Assembly (NCBI GenBank): GCA_047936785.1
Contig: CP176394.1
DNA: 64,000 bases
Source of the DNA: Acidaminobacterium chupaoyuni
GTDB taxonomy: Bacteria > Bacillota > Clostridia > Oscillospirales > Butyricicoccaceae
Direction: 5' to 3' (one strand)
Shown here: in pieces, positions 16,452 to 25,754 of the stretch
Numbering within the stretch: position 1 is the first letter of the stretch
Layout of the letters: the number at the start of each line of letters is the position of its first letter
Notes under the pieces: model-generated
The model's input: the letters and a program-made list of their open reading frames with translations, nothing else
Database searches by the model: none
What the model was told of the DNA's origin: nothing
Made by a program: the position numbers and the translations under genes

Positions 16452-18839
16452 ATGTTATTTGCTCGAAGGTCAGAAAGCGGAAATGGGATACGAAAGCAAA
16501 CCCTTGCGGAACATTCACATAATGTGGCCGGTATGACATCTGCCTGCTGTGTCCACGCGGGCATTGAAAATTTGGGAAGACTTGTGGGGTTGATCCATGA
16601 CTGCTCCAAAAGTTATGCAAAATGGCAAAACTACCTTGAATATGGGGGAACGGTCATATTTCATGCGCCCTATGCGGATGAGTTTATTACGCGCAGTTTT
16701 AGTGGAATGAAACCTGTCTGCGCAGAGTTAACAATGCAAATGCTAAGCATGGCCGTGCGCGCCCACCATGGCGGGCTTCATGACGCGCTGACTCCGGCGG
16801 GAGAAAAAGATCTGCCCAGCAGACCTGCTTATACGCCGGAAGAAGTGGCCAGCGCTGATGAAGCATTTTTTCATGAAGTTGCTTCTTTACAAGAACTTAA
16901 ACGGCTGTTTCAACTTGCCTGCAAAGAAGTGGAAACACAGCTCAGGCTAGCCATCAACACCGCGAAAGAACCCAGAGCATTGGCATTCAATGGGGAAACA
17001 TCGGCGAATGAAGCTATGTTTTATATGGGGCTGACACAGCGCCTTTTATATGCCGCGCTGATCGATGCTGACAGGCTGGATGCCGCTTGCTGGGAAGAGG
17101 GAGAGGCACTTCCACAGAGGCCGCCTTGCTGGAGCGTGATGCTGGAAAATCTTAAAAATCGCTTGAAAAGTTTTGATGCTGTCGGCATTGGGCGCCTTCG
17201 TGCGGAAATATCTGAAAAATGTGGGATGTTTGACGCGGAAAACGGAGTATTTCGGCTGTTTGTGCCAACGGGTGGCGGAAAAACTTTGTCAAGCCTGCGG
17301 ATAGCTCTTTCCATGGCGGAAAAGTATGGAAAGCGCCGCATTATTTATGCAGAACCTTATTTGACGATTCTGAGTCAGGCTGCCGAAGAAATCAGAAAAG
17401 CCATCGGCGAAGATATAAATGATAAGAATTCAGAAAGTCAGGTCTTGGAGTTTCATTCGAATGTAGCGTTCGACGAAGACGATGATGAAACAGAAAAAGA
17501 ACAGCGCTATGCAAAATTTTCCGAACGCTTGGATCGACCGATTGTCCTCACTTCAACAGTGCAGCTTTTGAACACACTGTATGCAGGAAAAAGTGCTTGC
17601 GCGAGACGCCTTGCGGCGTTTACAGACAGTGTGATCATTGTGGATGAGGTGCAGACTGTTCCAACCGATAGCATCTATCTGTTTTCCATGGCGATGAATT
17701 ATCTTGCGCGATTCTGCAATTGTTTGATTATTCTCTGCACAGCAACACCGCCTGCGCTGGATCAGATCAAATATCCCGTTCGATTTGCATCCAAACCGGA
17801 TGTAGCAAATAATAGTTCTGAACTTTTCGCCGCGTTCCAACGAACCCAAATCATAACTTTTTCCGGCAGAAGGTTTGGGATGAGCGATATGTCGAATTTT
17901 GTTTTAAAAAAGATGGAAGAGAACAGAAACTGTCTTGTTATCATGAACACCAAAGCGACGGCTCAAAAACTGTTCCGGCTTGTGTCGGAAGCGGCATGCG
18001 GCGAATGCAGCGTGTTTTATTTAAGCACTGCCCTTTGCCCCGCAAATCGTGACGCAATTCTGAACCAAATAAAAAAGGCGCTGCCGCGGGAACGCATGAT
18101 TGTCATTAGCACGCAGCTTATTGAGGCAGGCGTTGATATTTCCTTTCAATGCGTTGTTCGCTCACTGGCTGGGCTGGATAGCATCATTCAGGCTTCCGGG
18201 CGCTGCAATCGCCATGGAGAAATGCCTGTTGGAAGAGTATATGTAGTCGATTGCGCAGAAGAAAATCTATCTTTGCTCAAAGATATTCAGCAGGGCAAGA
18301 AAATCACCGGCGGGTTGATCGCCCTTGGCGAGCAGATCGATTTATCTTCACCACAAACAGTGCGTCGCTATTATGAAAAATATTTTTTAGACAGAGAAGG
18401 CGCACTGGAATATCAGATCGAGGGCGGAAAAACAGCAACCACACTGTTGGGGAATAATATAGCAGCCCGAATGGAATACCGCTCACATTACGGCATGAAA
18501 TATGGGCAGGATCTGCTGGCCCAATCTTTTTATACGGTCGGCAGGGAATATAAGCCAATATGCGATAACATTTCAGGGGTGGTTGCACCATATGGAAACG
18601 CAGCGGAAATTTTTGAAAAATTGAAAGCAACCAGTGGAAATGAGCGGCTTCGCGCTATGAGAAAACTGCAGAAATTCTGTGTCAATATTTATAATCATCA
18701 GCTTGAAAATTTGAAAGCTGCAGGTGTTATCACTTTTCACGAGGAGGTGGGGATTTGGATGTTGAAAAAAGAGGCTTATCATCCTGTCAGCGGCGTTGAT
18801 ATCGGTTGGCGGGAAAGCATTGATAAATATATTTTGTAA
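16452..18839 (+). CDS. cas3: Cas3 nuclease-helicase, type I-C (locus 1)
   Basis: A 795-residue effector nuclease recruited by Cascade to degrade target DNA. The N-terminal HD nuclease has EHSHNVAG (His21/His23), the HD pair in LIHDCSK at 49-50 and VRAHHGG. The SF2 helicase has Walker A VPTGGGKTLSSLRIAL, motif II VDEVQT (DEVQ, where DEAQ is more usual in type I-C; locus 2 has DEAQ), motif III LCTATPP and motif VI QASGRCNRHGE. The frame is open for 29 more codons upstream, but GAAGGAG is 7 bp before the ATG at 16452. First gene of the cas3-cas5c-cas8c-cas7c operon. Base use is more A/T-rich than the surrounding housekeeping genes, hinting at transfer. Confidence 0.93.
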   Translation: MLFARRSESGNGIRKQTLAEHSHNVAGMTSACCVHAGIENLGRLVGLIHDCSKSYAKWQNYLEYGGTVIFHAPYADEFITRSFSGMKPVCAELTMQMLSMAVRAHHGGLHDALTPAGEKDLPSRPAYTPEEVASADEAFFHEVASLQELKRLFQLACKEVETQLRLAINTAKEPRALAFNGETSANEAMFYMGLTQRLLYAALIDADRLDAACWEEGEALPQRPPCWSVMLENLKNRLKSFDAVGIGRLRAEISEKCGMFDAENGVFRLFVPTGGGKTLSSLRIALSMAEKYGKRRIIYAEPYLTILSQAAEEIRKAIGEDINDKNSESQVLEFHSNVAFDEDDDETEKEQRYAKFSERLDRPIVLTSTVQLLNTLYAGKSACARRLAAFTDSVIIVDEVQTVPTDSIYLFSMAMNYLARFCNCLIILCTATPPALDQIKYPVRFASKPDVANNSSELFAAFQRTQIITFSGRRFGMSDMSNFVLKKMEENRNCLVIMNTKATAQKLFRLVSEAACGECSVFYLSTALCPANRDAILNQIKKALPRERMIVISTQLIEAGVDISFQCVVRSLAGLDSIIQASGRCNRHGEMPVGRVYVVDCAEENLSLLKDIQQGKKITGGLIALGEQIDLSSPQTVRRYYEKYFLDREGALEYQIEGGKTATTLLGNNIAARMEYRSHYGMKYGQDLLAQSFYTVGREYKPICDNISGVVAPYGNAAEIFEKLKATSGNERLRAMRKLQKFCVNIYNHQLENLKAAGVITFHEEVGIWMLKKEAYHPVSGVDIGWRESIDKYIL

Positions 18840-18851
18840 AGAGGTGAGATC

Positions 18852-19574
18852 ATGGAATTTCAAAATGCGGTTTCTCTAAAAATCAGTGGGAAAATGGCGC
18901 TTTTTACAGACCCGCTGACGAAGATGGGCGGGGAAAAATGCTCTTATCCCGTCCCGACTTATCAGGCAATCAAAGGGATGCTTGAAAGCTGTTACTGGAA
19001 ACCAACTTTTATCTGGGTGATCGACAGAGTACGCGTTATGAAACGCATCCAAACACGATCGCAAAGTGTGCGGCCGATTATATATGGGGGTGGAAATACA
19101 CTGGCAATGTATACCTATTTGCAGGATGTGGAATATCATGTTCAGGCCCATTTTATATGGAATGAACAAAGACCCGAACTGAAGCAAGACCGCAATGAAA
19201 ACAAGCATTTCTTCATTGCAAAGCGGATGATCGAAAAAGGCGGAAGGAGAGATGTGTTCCTCGGCACACGAGAATGTCAGGCCTATGTTGAACCTTGTGA
19301 TTTCAATGAAAATACAGGATATTATGATGAATCGGGCGAGATTGCGTTTGGCATGATGGTGCATGGGATCAAGTACCCGGATGAAACAGGAAAAAACACG
19401 ATGCAGGTTCGGCTTTGGCGTCCTGTTATGAAAAACGGAGTGATCGATTTTATAAGAAGCGAACAATGCAAAATCATAAGAGAATTGCGGCCGGCAGAAA
19501 TGTGCGGTTTTCTTCCGGAGCAGAATTTTTCACCTTGTGATGCGCTGTATATCGATGAGGGTGGAAGAACATGA
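18852..19574 (+). CDS. cas5c: Cas5c (Cas5d), crRNA-processing Cascade subunit (locus 1)
   Basis: A 240-residue RAMP protein. In type I-C it replaces Cas6: it cuts the repeat at the 3' base of its hairpin and stays bound to the 5' handle. Family features are the early KISGKMALFTDPLTKMGGEK strand and the block YPVPTYQAIKGMLESCYWKP, followed by IDRVRVMKRI and the FLGTRECQAYVEP region. AGAGGTGAGATC precedes the ATG. It overlaps cas8c by 4 bp (ATGA), so translation is coupled. It is clearly diverged from the locus 2 copy. Confidence 0.92.
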   Translation: MEFQNAVSLKISGKMALFTDPLTKMGGEKCSYPVPTYQAIKGMLESCYWKPTFIWVIDRVRVMKRIQTRSQSVRPIIYGGGNTLAMYTYLQDVEYHVQAHFIWNEQRPELKQDRNENKHFFIAKRMIEKGGRRDVFLGTRECQAYVEPCDFNENTGYYDESGEIAFGMMVHGIKYPDETGKNTMQVRLWRPVMKNGVIDFIRSEQCKIIRELRPAEMCGFLPEQNFSPCDALYIDEGGRT

Positions 19575-21463
19575 GTTGGATAGAGAAGCTTTATGATACT
19601 TATCAATATTGCCTTCCGCTGGTAGGAAAAATAGAAACTGAAGATTCACCGATACTAATGCCCATTGCTCATACCACACAAAATGCGCATGTTGAACTGT
19701 GCATCGATACAGACGGAAATTTCTTGCCCGGAACAGCAAGAGTCATAGAGAGCAAGACAGACAGTATCACCATCATACCATGCACGGAAAAATCTCAATC
19801 CCGAACCGGAAGCAACCCCGAAAATCACCCGCTTTTCGATAAGATTCAATATATGGCCGGGGATTATACGGCGTTTGGCGGTGAAAAAGGAAAAGGCTTT
19901 CATGAGAAATATATGAAAGATCTTCGAGCCTGGTGCGGATCGCCCTATTCAAACAGCCGTGCCTGCGCCATATTGAAATATCTTGAGAAAGACACGCTGA
20001 TTTCCGATCTTTTCGGTGAAAAAATATTTCCGATAGATGAAAATGGAAACATCATCCGAAAATGGGATAGCAAAAAATATGGCGAAAAATGTGGAATCTT
20101 TAATGCGGGCAGCATACTGAACGATGCATTGGATGGGTTTATTCGTATCGATGTGATTTCCGCTGAAAAGGCACAACCGCAGCTTTGGAACGATCCGCGG
20201 CTTTGGGAAGATTTTATCGAATATTATTCCCATAGAGATAGCCGTGAGGATATTTGCTATGTTCAGGGGGTCTGTCTGCCGTGCTCAGATGTAAGCCCGG
20301 GGAAAATACGCGGGAACGGCGACAGAGCAAAACTTATTTCTTCAAATGACACCAGCGGCTTCACCTATCGCGGGCGGTTTACAGATGCATCGCAGGTGGT
20401 GCAAATCGGTTACGAAACAACCCAAAAGGCTCATAATGCGCTTAAATGGCTGATTGCAAAACAAGGTTTTCGAAACGGAGACCAGGTTTATGTGACTTGG
20501 GGAACCAAAAACGAACAGCCGGTTGATATTCAAAGCGACGGCCCCAGCCTAATGGAAGCCAGCTTCGGTTCCGAAGATGATGTGCCCTATGTTTACACGG
20601 AATATGTTCGAAAACTTAATAAATTGATGGCAGGGTATTATCAGAAAATCAAAAGCAAAGCAGGCATGGTAACCATGGGCCTTGATGCCGCCACATCCGG
20701 AAGAATGTCGATCATGTATTATGAAGAAATATCCGGCGAAGAATATTTAAAGATGCTGGGGAAATGGTATCTTGGCTGCGCATGGCGGCTTGATTACATC
20801 AAAAAAAACGAAAAAGGGAAAAGCTTGGGCGTATATGGAACCCCTTCACCGAAAGATCTTCTGTTTGCGGCTTATGGCCAGAATTGTCCCGATAAGCTGA
20901 AAAAATCAGCCATGCGGCAGATTATGGCATGCATTCTGGATGGACAAAAAATGCCAAGAAATCTGATGGAAAGTGCGGCCCATAGAGCAAGCACTCCAAC
21001 GATACTAAATGAGATGGATCTTTGCGAATACACCAAAACGCTGTGTGTAGCCTGTGCGATGATACGGAAATATTATATAGATAAAGGAGTCAAATACAAG
21101 ATGGCATTGGAAAATGAAAACATGGAAAGATCTTACCTTTTTGGGCGTGTACTGGCATATTATCAATATATTGAAGCCAACCTGCTGGAGGAAGCGAACG
21201 AGGACCGGCCTACCAATGCCATGCGATTAAAAAATGCATACAGCAGAAGGCCCGCGAAAACATTAAAGATACTGGATGATAAAGTTCAGCCGTATATCGC
21301 GAAATGCTTTTCATCAAAAAAAGAAATTATTGATGACCTTGTGAAGGCGACAAATCATATTGCATCCGCAGATATGACAGATGAGCCGTTGAACCCCACT
21401 TACCTACTTGGTTATTCCGCTCAGCTTATTAAACTTAAGAAGTTAAAAGGAGAAGAAAAATGA
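19571..21463 (+). CDS. cas8c: Cas8c, large Cascade subunit, type I-C (locus 1)
   Basis: A 630-residue protein in the position and size of Csd1/Cas8c, the large subunit that recognises the PAM and recruits Cas3. Blocks shared with the locus 2 copy include the N-terminal GKIETEDSPILMPIAHTTQN region, the middle ALKWLIAKQGFRNGDQVYVTW and the helical C-terminal LFGRVLAYYQYIEANL. It overlaps cas5c and cas7c by 4 bp each. An internal start at 21101 would produce Cas11c from the same message. Confidence 0.9.
   Translation: MSWIEKLYDTYQYCLPLVGKIETEDSPILMPIAHTTQNAHVELCIDTDGNFLPGTARVIESKTDSITIIPCTEKSQSRTGSNPENHPLFDKIQYMAGDYTAFGGEKGKGFHEKYMKDLRAWCGSPYSNSRACAILKYLEKDTLISDLFGEKIFPIDENGNIIRKWDSKKYGEKCGIFNAGSILNDALDGFIRIDVISAEKAQPQLWNDPRLWEDFIEYYSHRDSREDICYVQGVCLPCSDVSPGKIRGNGDRAKLISSNDTSGFTYRGRFTDASQVVQIGYETTQKAHNALKWLIAKQGFRNGDQVYVTWGTKNEQPVDIQSDGPSLMEASFGSEDDVPYVYTEYVRKLNKLMAGYYQKIKSKAGMVTMGLDAATSGRMSIMYYEEISGEEYLKMLGKWYLGCAWRLDYIKKNEKGKSLGVYGTPSPKDLLFAAYGQNCPDKLKKSAMRQIMACILDGQKMPRNLMESAAHRASTPTILNEMDLCEYTKTLCVACAMIRKYYIDKGVKYKMALENENMERSYLFGRVLAYYQYIEANLLEEANEDRPTNAMRLKNAYSRRPAKTLKILDDKVQPYIAKCFSSKKEIIDDLVKATNHIASADMTDEPLNPTYLLGYSAQLIKLKKLKGEEK
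21101..21463 (+). CDS. cas11c: Cas11c small subunit from an internal start in cas8c (locus 1)
   Basis: An in-frame ATG in cas8c is preceded by AAAGGAG with 11 bp spacing. It would give a 120-residue all-helical protein starting MALENENMERSYLFGRVLAY. In type I-C systems the small subunit Cas11c is known to be made by internal initiation in cas8c and to be needed for Cascade assembly. Locus 2 has a matching internal start at the corresponding place. Seen: the ribosome binding site and frame; inferred: that it is used. Confidence 0.7.
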   Translation: MALENENMERSYLFGRVLAYYQYIEANLLEEANEDRPTNAMRLKNAYSRRPAKTLKILDDKVQPYIAKCFSSKKEIIDDLVKATNHIASADMTDEPLNPTYLLGYSAQLIKLKKLKGEEK

Positions 21464-22314
21464 GTGAATTGAAGAATAAAATCGATTTTGCAGTAGTTTT
21501 TTCCGTGAAAAACGCTAACCCTAACGGTGACCCGCTCAATGGCAACCGTCCCCGTGAAACGCTTGACGGAATGGGTGAAGTGAGTGATGTTTGCCTTAAA
21601 CGCAAAATCAGAAACCGGCTTCAAGATATGGGAGAATCCGTCTTTGTGCAGATGGAAGAACGCAGCAACGACGGATTTGACAGCCTTAGTAAACGAGCCG
21701 AAGGGAATGAGGCTTTGCGTAATGCCGGAAAAGATAAAAAGCAATATGCAAAGGCGGCCTGCAAACAATGGATCGATGTTCGTACATTCGGGCAGGTGTT
21801 TGCATTTAAATCCGGCAGTGAGAAGAAAGACGGGGTATCTGTAGGAGTAAGAGGCCCCGTCACGATTCATCCTGCAATCAGCCATGAGGTTGTGGAGATT
21901 GAAAGCCTGCAAATCACCAAAAGTGTAAACAGTGAACCGGGTGAGAAGAAAAGCGCAGATACGATGGGCAGTAAACATCGAATCCGTTTTGGGCTGTATA
22001 GTTTCTGCGGCAGTATTAACTGTCAGCTGGCAGAAGGAACCGGCTTTAGCGAAGAGGATGCAGAAAAAGTACTGGAAGCGCTGAAAACTCTTTTTGATAA
22101 TGATGCATCCAGCGCCAGACCGGAGGGCAGCATGGAAGTTTGCCGCGTTTATTGGTGGAAGCATCCTTGCGCCAGCGGGAAATATCCTTCTGCAAAGGTG
22201 CATCGAAGCCTGAAAATCGTTTGCAACAGCCCGAATCCAAAATCCTTTGATGATTATATGGTGATGGCAGACGAACTTCCGGGGTTGACATGTGATGAAT
22301 ATCAATTAGTGTAA
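21460..22314 (+). CDS. cas7c: Cas7c, Cascade backbone subunit (locus 1)
   Basis: A 284-residue Csd2/Cas7 protein that forms the helical filament along the crRNA. It shows the signature VVFSVKNANPNGDPLNGNRPR near the N-terminus, VSDVCLKRKIRNRL, the DVRTFGQVFAF segment and VRGPVTIHPA. It ends the cas operon; no cas4, cas1 or cas2 follows. The array leader begins immediately after its stop. Confidence 0.93.
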   Translation: MSELKNKIDFAVVFSVKNANPNGDPLNGNRPRETLDGMGEVSDVCLKRKIRNRLQDMGESVFVQMEERSNDGFDSLSKRAEGNEALRNAGKDKKQYAKAACKQWIDVRTFGQVFAFKSGSEKKDGVSVGVRGPVTIHPAISHEVVEIESLQITKSVNSEPGEKKSADTMGSKHRIRFGLYSFCGSINCQLAEGTGFSEEDAEKVLEALKTLFDNDASSARPEGSMEVCRVYWWKHPCASGKYPSAKVHRSLKIVCNSPNPKSFDDYMVMADELPGLTCDEYQLV

Positions 22315-22422
22315 AAGTGAATTTTACAAAATAATATAGTGCGAAACAAAAACGTACATAGGATTGCTTGAAGTTTCGCACTTGAAAATAAGGATGAATT
22401 TTTTACAATCACGGAGAAAATA

Positions 22423-22451
22423 TTGAACACATTCGCTTTTTGTGCTATAAT
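22423..22451 (+). promoter_or_regulatory. Leader promoter of CRISPR array 1
   Basis: TTGAAC, 17 bp, TATAAT, 48 bp before the first repeat. The 184-bp leader (22315-22498) also contains an inverted repeat GTGCGAAAC/GTTTCGCAC at about 22339-22381. Confidence 0.75.
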
Positions 22452-22498
22452 GCACAAAAACATATCAATAACTGTAGATATATTTATGCGTTCTTGCA

Positions 22499-24593
22499 GT
22501 CGCTCCCTACACGGGAGCGTGGATTGAAATATTCGGCCGCGCTGACAGCGGCGGGATGGAGCGGCGTCGCTCCCTACACGGGAGCGTGGATTGAAATCCT
22601 TGCTGGGCATGCGCGGCAGCGCATCAACAACACGGTCGCTCCCTACACGGGAGCGTGGATTGAAATCAGTGAACGGGAATTGATTGGTGATACCAGCTTA
22701 AGTCGCTCCCTACACGGGAGCGTGGATTGAAATTGCATAATCCTCCATGCGAGCGTTGACGGGCACAGGTCGCTCCCTACACGGGAGCGTGGATTGAAAT
22801 CGAGGCATCGGATCTGTCATACATCGTGATAAGGCGTCGCTCCCTACACGGGAGCGTGGATTGAAATTTGACGCTGACTTATCGAGACGCGGATTTGCCC
22901 GGTCGCTCCCTACACGGGAGCGTGGATTGAAATTCAAACATCCCCAGGCTATCGCCCATCAGCTCCAGTCGCTCCCTACACGGGAGCGTGGATTGAAATC
23001 GCCCGGCGATAGGTGCGGTTAATATCCGCCGCCAGTCGCTCCCTACACGGGAGCGTGGATTGAAATTTTGCCAATGAATTCCCTGATCCCCTGATGCTGA
23101 GTCGCTCCCTACACGGGAGCGTGGATTGAAATCGCCTGTATTTTTTTGCGGCAGATGGCCAGCGCCGTCGCTCCCTACACGGGAGCGTGGATTGAAATGA
23201 TTTGTCGGCAAAAGCCGAGAAAAAGTCAAGTAGTCGCTCCCTACACGGGAGCGTGGATTGAAATTAAAACGCCATGCTGGTATAGGCGCGCTTCAAAACG
23301 TCGCTCCCTACACGGGAGCGTGGATTGAAATTTGGGCCTGAGAGGGTTCAAGCGTATGCATGAATAGTCGCTCCCTACACGGGAGCGTGGATTGAAATCA
23401 TAAGTTTTTCAAACCCCGGCATAATCTCAAATGGTCGCTCCCTACACGGGAGCGTGGATTGAAATCGGGGTGTCTACGCCGCCGATTGGATAGCCGGCAG
23501 TCGCTCCCTACACGGGAGCGTGGATTGAAATATTACCGTGTAGACCGTCTTGGTGTCTTTATATTGTCGCTCCCTACACGGGAGCGTGGATTGAAATGAG
23601 CCCTCAACCGGGAAGACGCCGCCTCGGTTCCGTCGCTCCCTACACGGGAGCGTGGATTGAAATATATTGTCGATTATGCGGCAATAGCGCTCGATCTGTC
23701 GCTCCCTACACGGGAGCGTGGATTGAAATGGTAGCCATCATAGTGTTGATTTGTTCCTGGGTGGTCGCTCCCTATACGGGAGCGTGGATTGAAATTCCGA
23801 GTACCTGGCGGCAGGACGCGGAAATCATCGTCGCTCCCTATACGGGAGCGTGGATTGAAATAAAAAGATAGCTGTATTGGTTGTTCACTTCCAGCTGTCG
23901 CTCCCTATACGGGAGCGTGGATTGAAATGGTTTTGCCCGCGCGATTGGATCAGCTGCAGATAGTCGCTCCCTATACGGGAGCGTGGATTGAAATCTGTGG
24001 AGACTGCTCCTGTATGGGCTGCATCAACGGTCGCTCCCTATACGGGAGCGTGGATTGAAATCAGTACTTGCTTACGCCGGATTCAATGGCCGCGGCGTCG
24101 CTCCCTATACGGGAGCGTGGATTGAAATGATTTTATCAAGGCTATAAAAGTTTTTGCGGCGTGTCGCTCCCTACACGGGAGCGTGGATTGAAATCAGCGG
24201 GAATCAACACCTTGCAGCCTCAACCGTGTCGCTCCCTATACGGGAGCGTGGATTGAAATCAGAAGACCGCAAACGGCGGTGTAAAGGTTGATACCCGTCG
24301 CTCCCTATACGGGAGCGTGGATTGAAATGTCAAAAGGTTCAGTCTTTTGGCCTTCGATTCCGCGTCGCTCCCTATACGGGAGCGTGGATTGAAATCGTGT
24401 CACATAAATTAAGCCAGCAACAAAAAGCAGTCGCTCCCTACACGGGAGAGTGGATTGAAATTCAAATGTACGGCAGCCATCGCCGGACATACTCAGTCGC
24501 TCCCTACACGGGAGCGTGGATTGAAATAATTGCCTTTACCCAACGAGCAACAATAGATACCGTCGCTCCCTACACGGGAGCGCGGATTGAAAT
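22499..24593 (+). CRISPR. CRISPR array 1, type I-C, 32 repeats / 31 spacers
   Basis: The 32-nt repeat starts GTCGCTCCCTACACGGG and ends AGCGTGGATTGAAAT; spacers are 33-37 nt. The first 19 repeats are identical. Repeats at 23764-24097 and 24228-24364 carry TATACGG instead of TACACGG, with one reversion at 24163. The repeat at 24430 has GAGAGTGG, and the last repeat (24562) has GCGCGGATTG. Degeneration at the right end and the leader on the left give plus-strand polarity, newest spacers near cas7c. Open frames running through the array (repeating VAPYTGAWIEI) are artefacts of the repeat. Confidence 0.98.
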
Positions 24594-24728
24594 CACCACA
24601 ACGAGTGTAATTTCGGGGATGATTTGCCTTCCCAAATTTCATGATCTGATTTGCAGTGATTTAATTAAATAAGGTATGAAAATTATAAGGCTGATCTTTT
24701 TGCGCATACTAAAACCGAGGTGATTTCA

Positions 24729-24968
24729 TTGTCAAAAGCCAGTTTATATTGCACGGTGGATCATGTGAACGGCAAGCATGACAGTAAAGAATTAAAGCAT
24801 GCGCTGGGCATAATTCCCGGCGTGTTGTCAGTGAGCGTAAATGACAGCACGGAAAAGATCGCCGTAGATTTTGATACGACCGGTGTACAAAGCGATCAAA
24901 TTTTAAAGCAGTTGGGAAAAATGGGGTATCAGGTTGTCGATTCAAAGCTTGAAGATCACATCATGTAG
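24729..24968 (+). CDS. HMA-like (ferredoxin-fold) small protein without CxxC
   Basis: About 79 residues with the beta-alpha-beta-beta-alpha-beta pattern of heavy-metal-associated domains: strand ASLYCTVDHV, helix DSKELKHALGIIPGV, strands LSVSVND and KIAVDFDTT, helix SDQILKQLGKMGY. The metal-binding CxxC loop is replaced (only one Cys), so copper binding is doubtful. A TTG at 24729 follows GAGGTG by 6 bp; a GTG at 24720 is an alternative start. It is followed by two tiny genes with strong ribosome binding sites, probably one operon. Confidence 0.6.
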   Translation: MSKASLYCTVDHVNGKHDSKELKHALGIIPGVLSVSVNDSTEKIAVDFDTTGVQSDQILKQLGKMGYQVVDSKLEDHIM

Positions 24969-24980
24969 GAGGAGATTTTG

Positions 24981-25106
24981 ATGTCTAAAAAAGAAATCCG
25001 CTCAGAAGAAACGAAGAAAGCGATCGGTCAAGACGCTCTGAAAAATCAAAACCCCAATCGGCAGCATAACACGAAAAAAGAAGCCCTCGGGCCAAACACT
25101 AAGTGA
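24981..25106 (+). CDS. 41-residue hydrophilic protein, unknown
   Basis: An ATG 6 bp after AGGAGGAG opens a 41-codon frame (MSKKEIRSEETKKAIGQDA...) rich in Lys, Asn, Gln and Glu, with no hydrophobic segment. It lies 12 bp after the HMA-like gene and 15 bp before a similar small gene. The composition resembles small hydrophilic spore or stress peptides, but I recognise no family. Confidence 0.6.
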   Translation: MSKKEIRSEETKKAIGQDALKNQNPNRQHNTKKEALGPNTK

Positions 25107-25121
25107 TAAGGAGGCAAAAGC

Positions 25122-25256
25122 ATGCCGAAAGATAGCCAGCCCGATCCCAAAGGGGTGCGTGAGGAAAAAGCCAACGGCCAGACCCCTATCACCAGAGAAA
25201 ACCAAAATCACAACAGAAATAAGAAAAAACACTCTGTTGAGAATAATGATGTGTAA
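25122..25256 (+). CDS. 44-residue hydrophilic protein, unknown
   Basis: An ATG 7 bp after AAGGAGG opens a 44-codon frame (MPKDSQPDPKGVREEKANGQ...), Asn/Lys-rich in its second half (NQNHNRNKKKH), like the preceding small gene's NQNPNRQHNTKK. The shared motif suggests distant paralogues or a common partner. An intrinsic terminator follows 6 bp after the stop. Confidence 0.6.
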   Translation: MPKDSQPDPKGVREEKANGQTPITRENQNHNRNKKKHSVENNDV

Positions 25257-25261
25257 CTTTA

Positions 25262-25292
25262 GGCTGCCTGTAGAAATGCAGGCGGCTTTTTA
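25262..25292 (+). terminator. Intrinsic terminator after the small-gene operon
   Basis: Arms GCTGCCTG and CAGGCGGC with a 7-nt loop, then TTTTT. Confidence 0.75.
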
Positions 25293-25299
25293 TATGGGA

Positions 25300-25678
25300 A
25301 ACGGTTACTTGTCGGGCATCATGCTAAGGATTGTTATTGCGCTCGCTTTGGAGCAGGAGATTTCTCTATTGGCAGAGTTAGCTGCCGCGGCGGGCTTTTT
25401 CGCCTGCCACACAAGCGGCGAAGTTAAACATTTTTGGCAAATCTCTGCCGGCATCTCATCTTTCCGTTGTGCATAGTTTTTAATGGATCTTTATAACATA
25501 AGAACAGCGCTGAATTTCCGCAAGCCTTTCTTGAAAAGGGGTTTGCGGTTTTTTAAATTTCTTCAAAAAAGAAACAGGAATCTTCTTTTAAACAGAAACG
25601 CTGTATATGAAAAATCATGTCGAATTATAGATAATTTCTATAATAAAACGGCGCATTATTTGAAATGGCGGGCGACGG
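25300..25678. other. Gene-free stretch with a second terminator
   Basis: About 380 bp. Open frames lack ribosome binding sites. A strong hairpin (CCGCAAGCC/GGTTTGCGG, 25518-25548) followed by TTTTTT is a plus-strand terminator with no recognisable gene before it, so a short untranslated RNA upstream is possible. Confidence 0.35.
25518..25554 (+). terminator. Intrinsic terminator without an obvious gene
   Basis: Nine-base arms CCGCAAGCC and GGTTTGCGG are followed by six T. Confidence 0.65.
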
Positions 25679-25707
25679 TTGACAAAGAATAGACAGGAGC
25701 ATATCAT
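25679..25707 (+). promoter_or_regulatory. Promoter of the cysteine desulfurase operon
   Basis: TTGACA, 17 bp, TATCAT, 48 bp before the first gene. Confidence 0.75.
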
Positions 25708-25754
25708 TTAGTGGAATCTTGGGGATATGAATATTATGGAAATGAGCGAAACCA

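Noticed and set aside
22440..24672. Open frames through array 1 with repeating VAPYTGAWIEI or FNPRSRVGSD
   Set aside because: They are translations of the CRISPR repeat; lengths reflect the repeat period, not coding.
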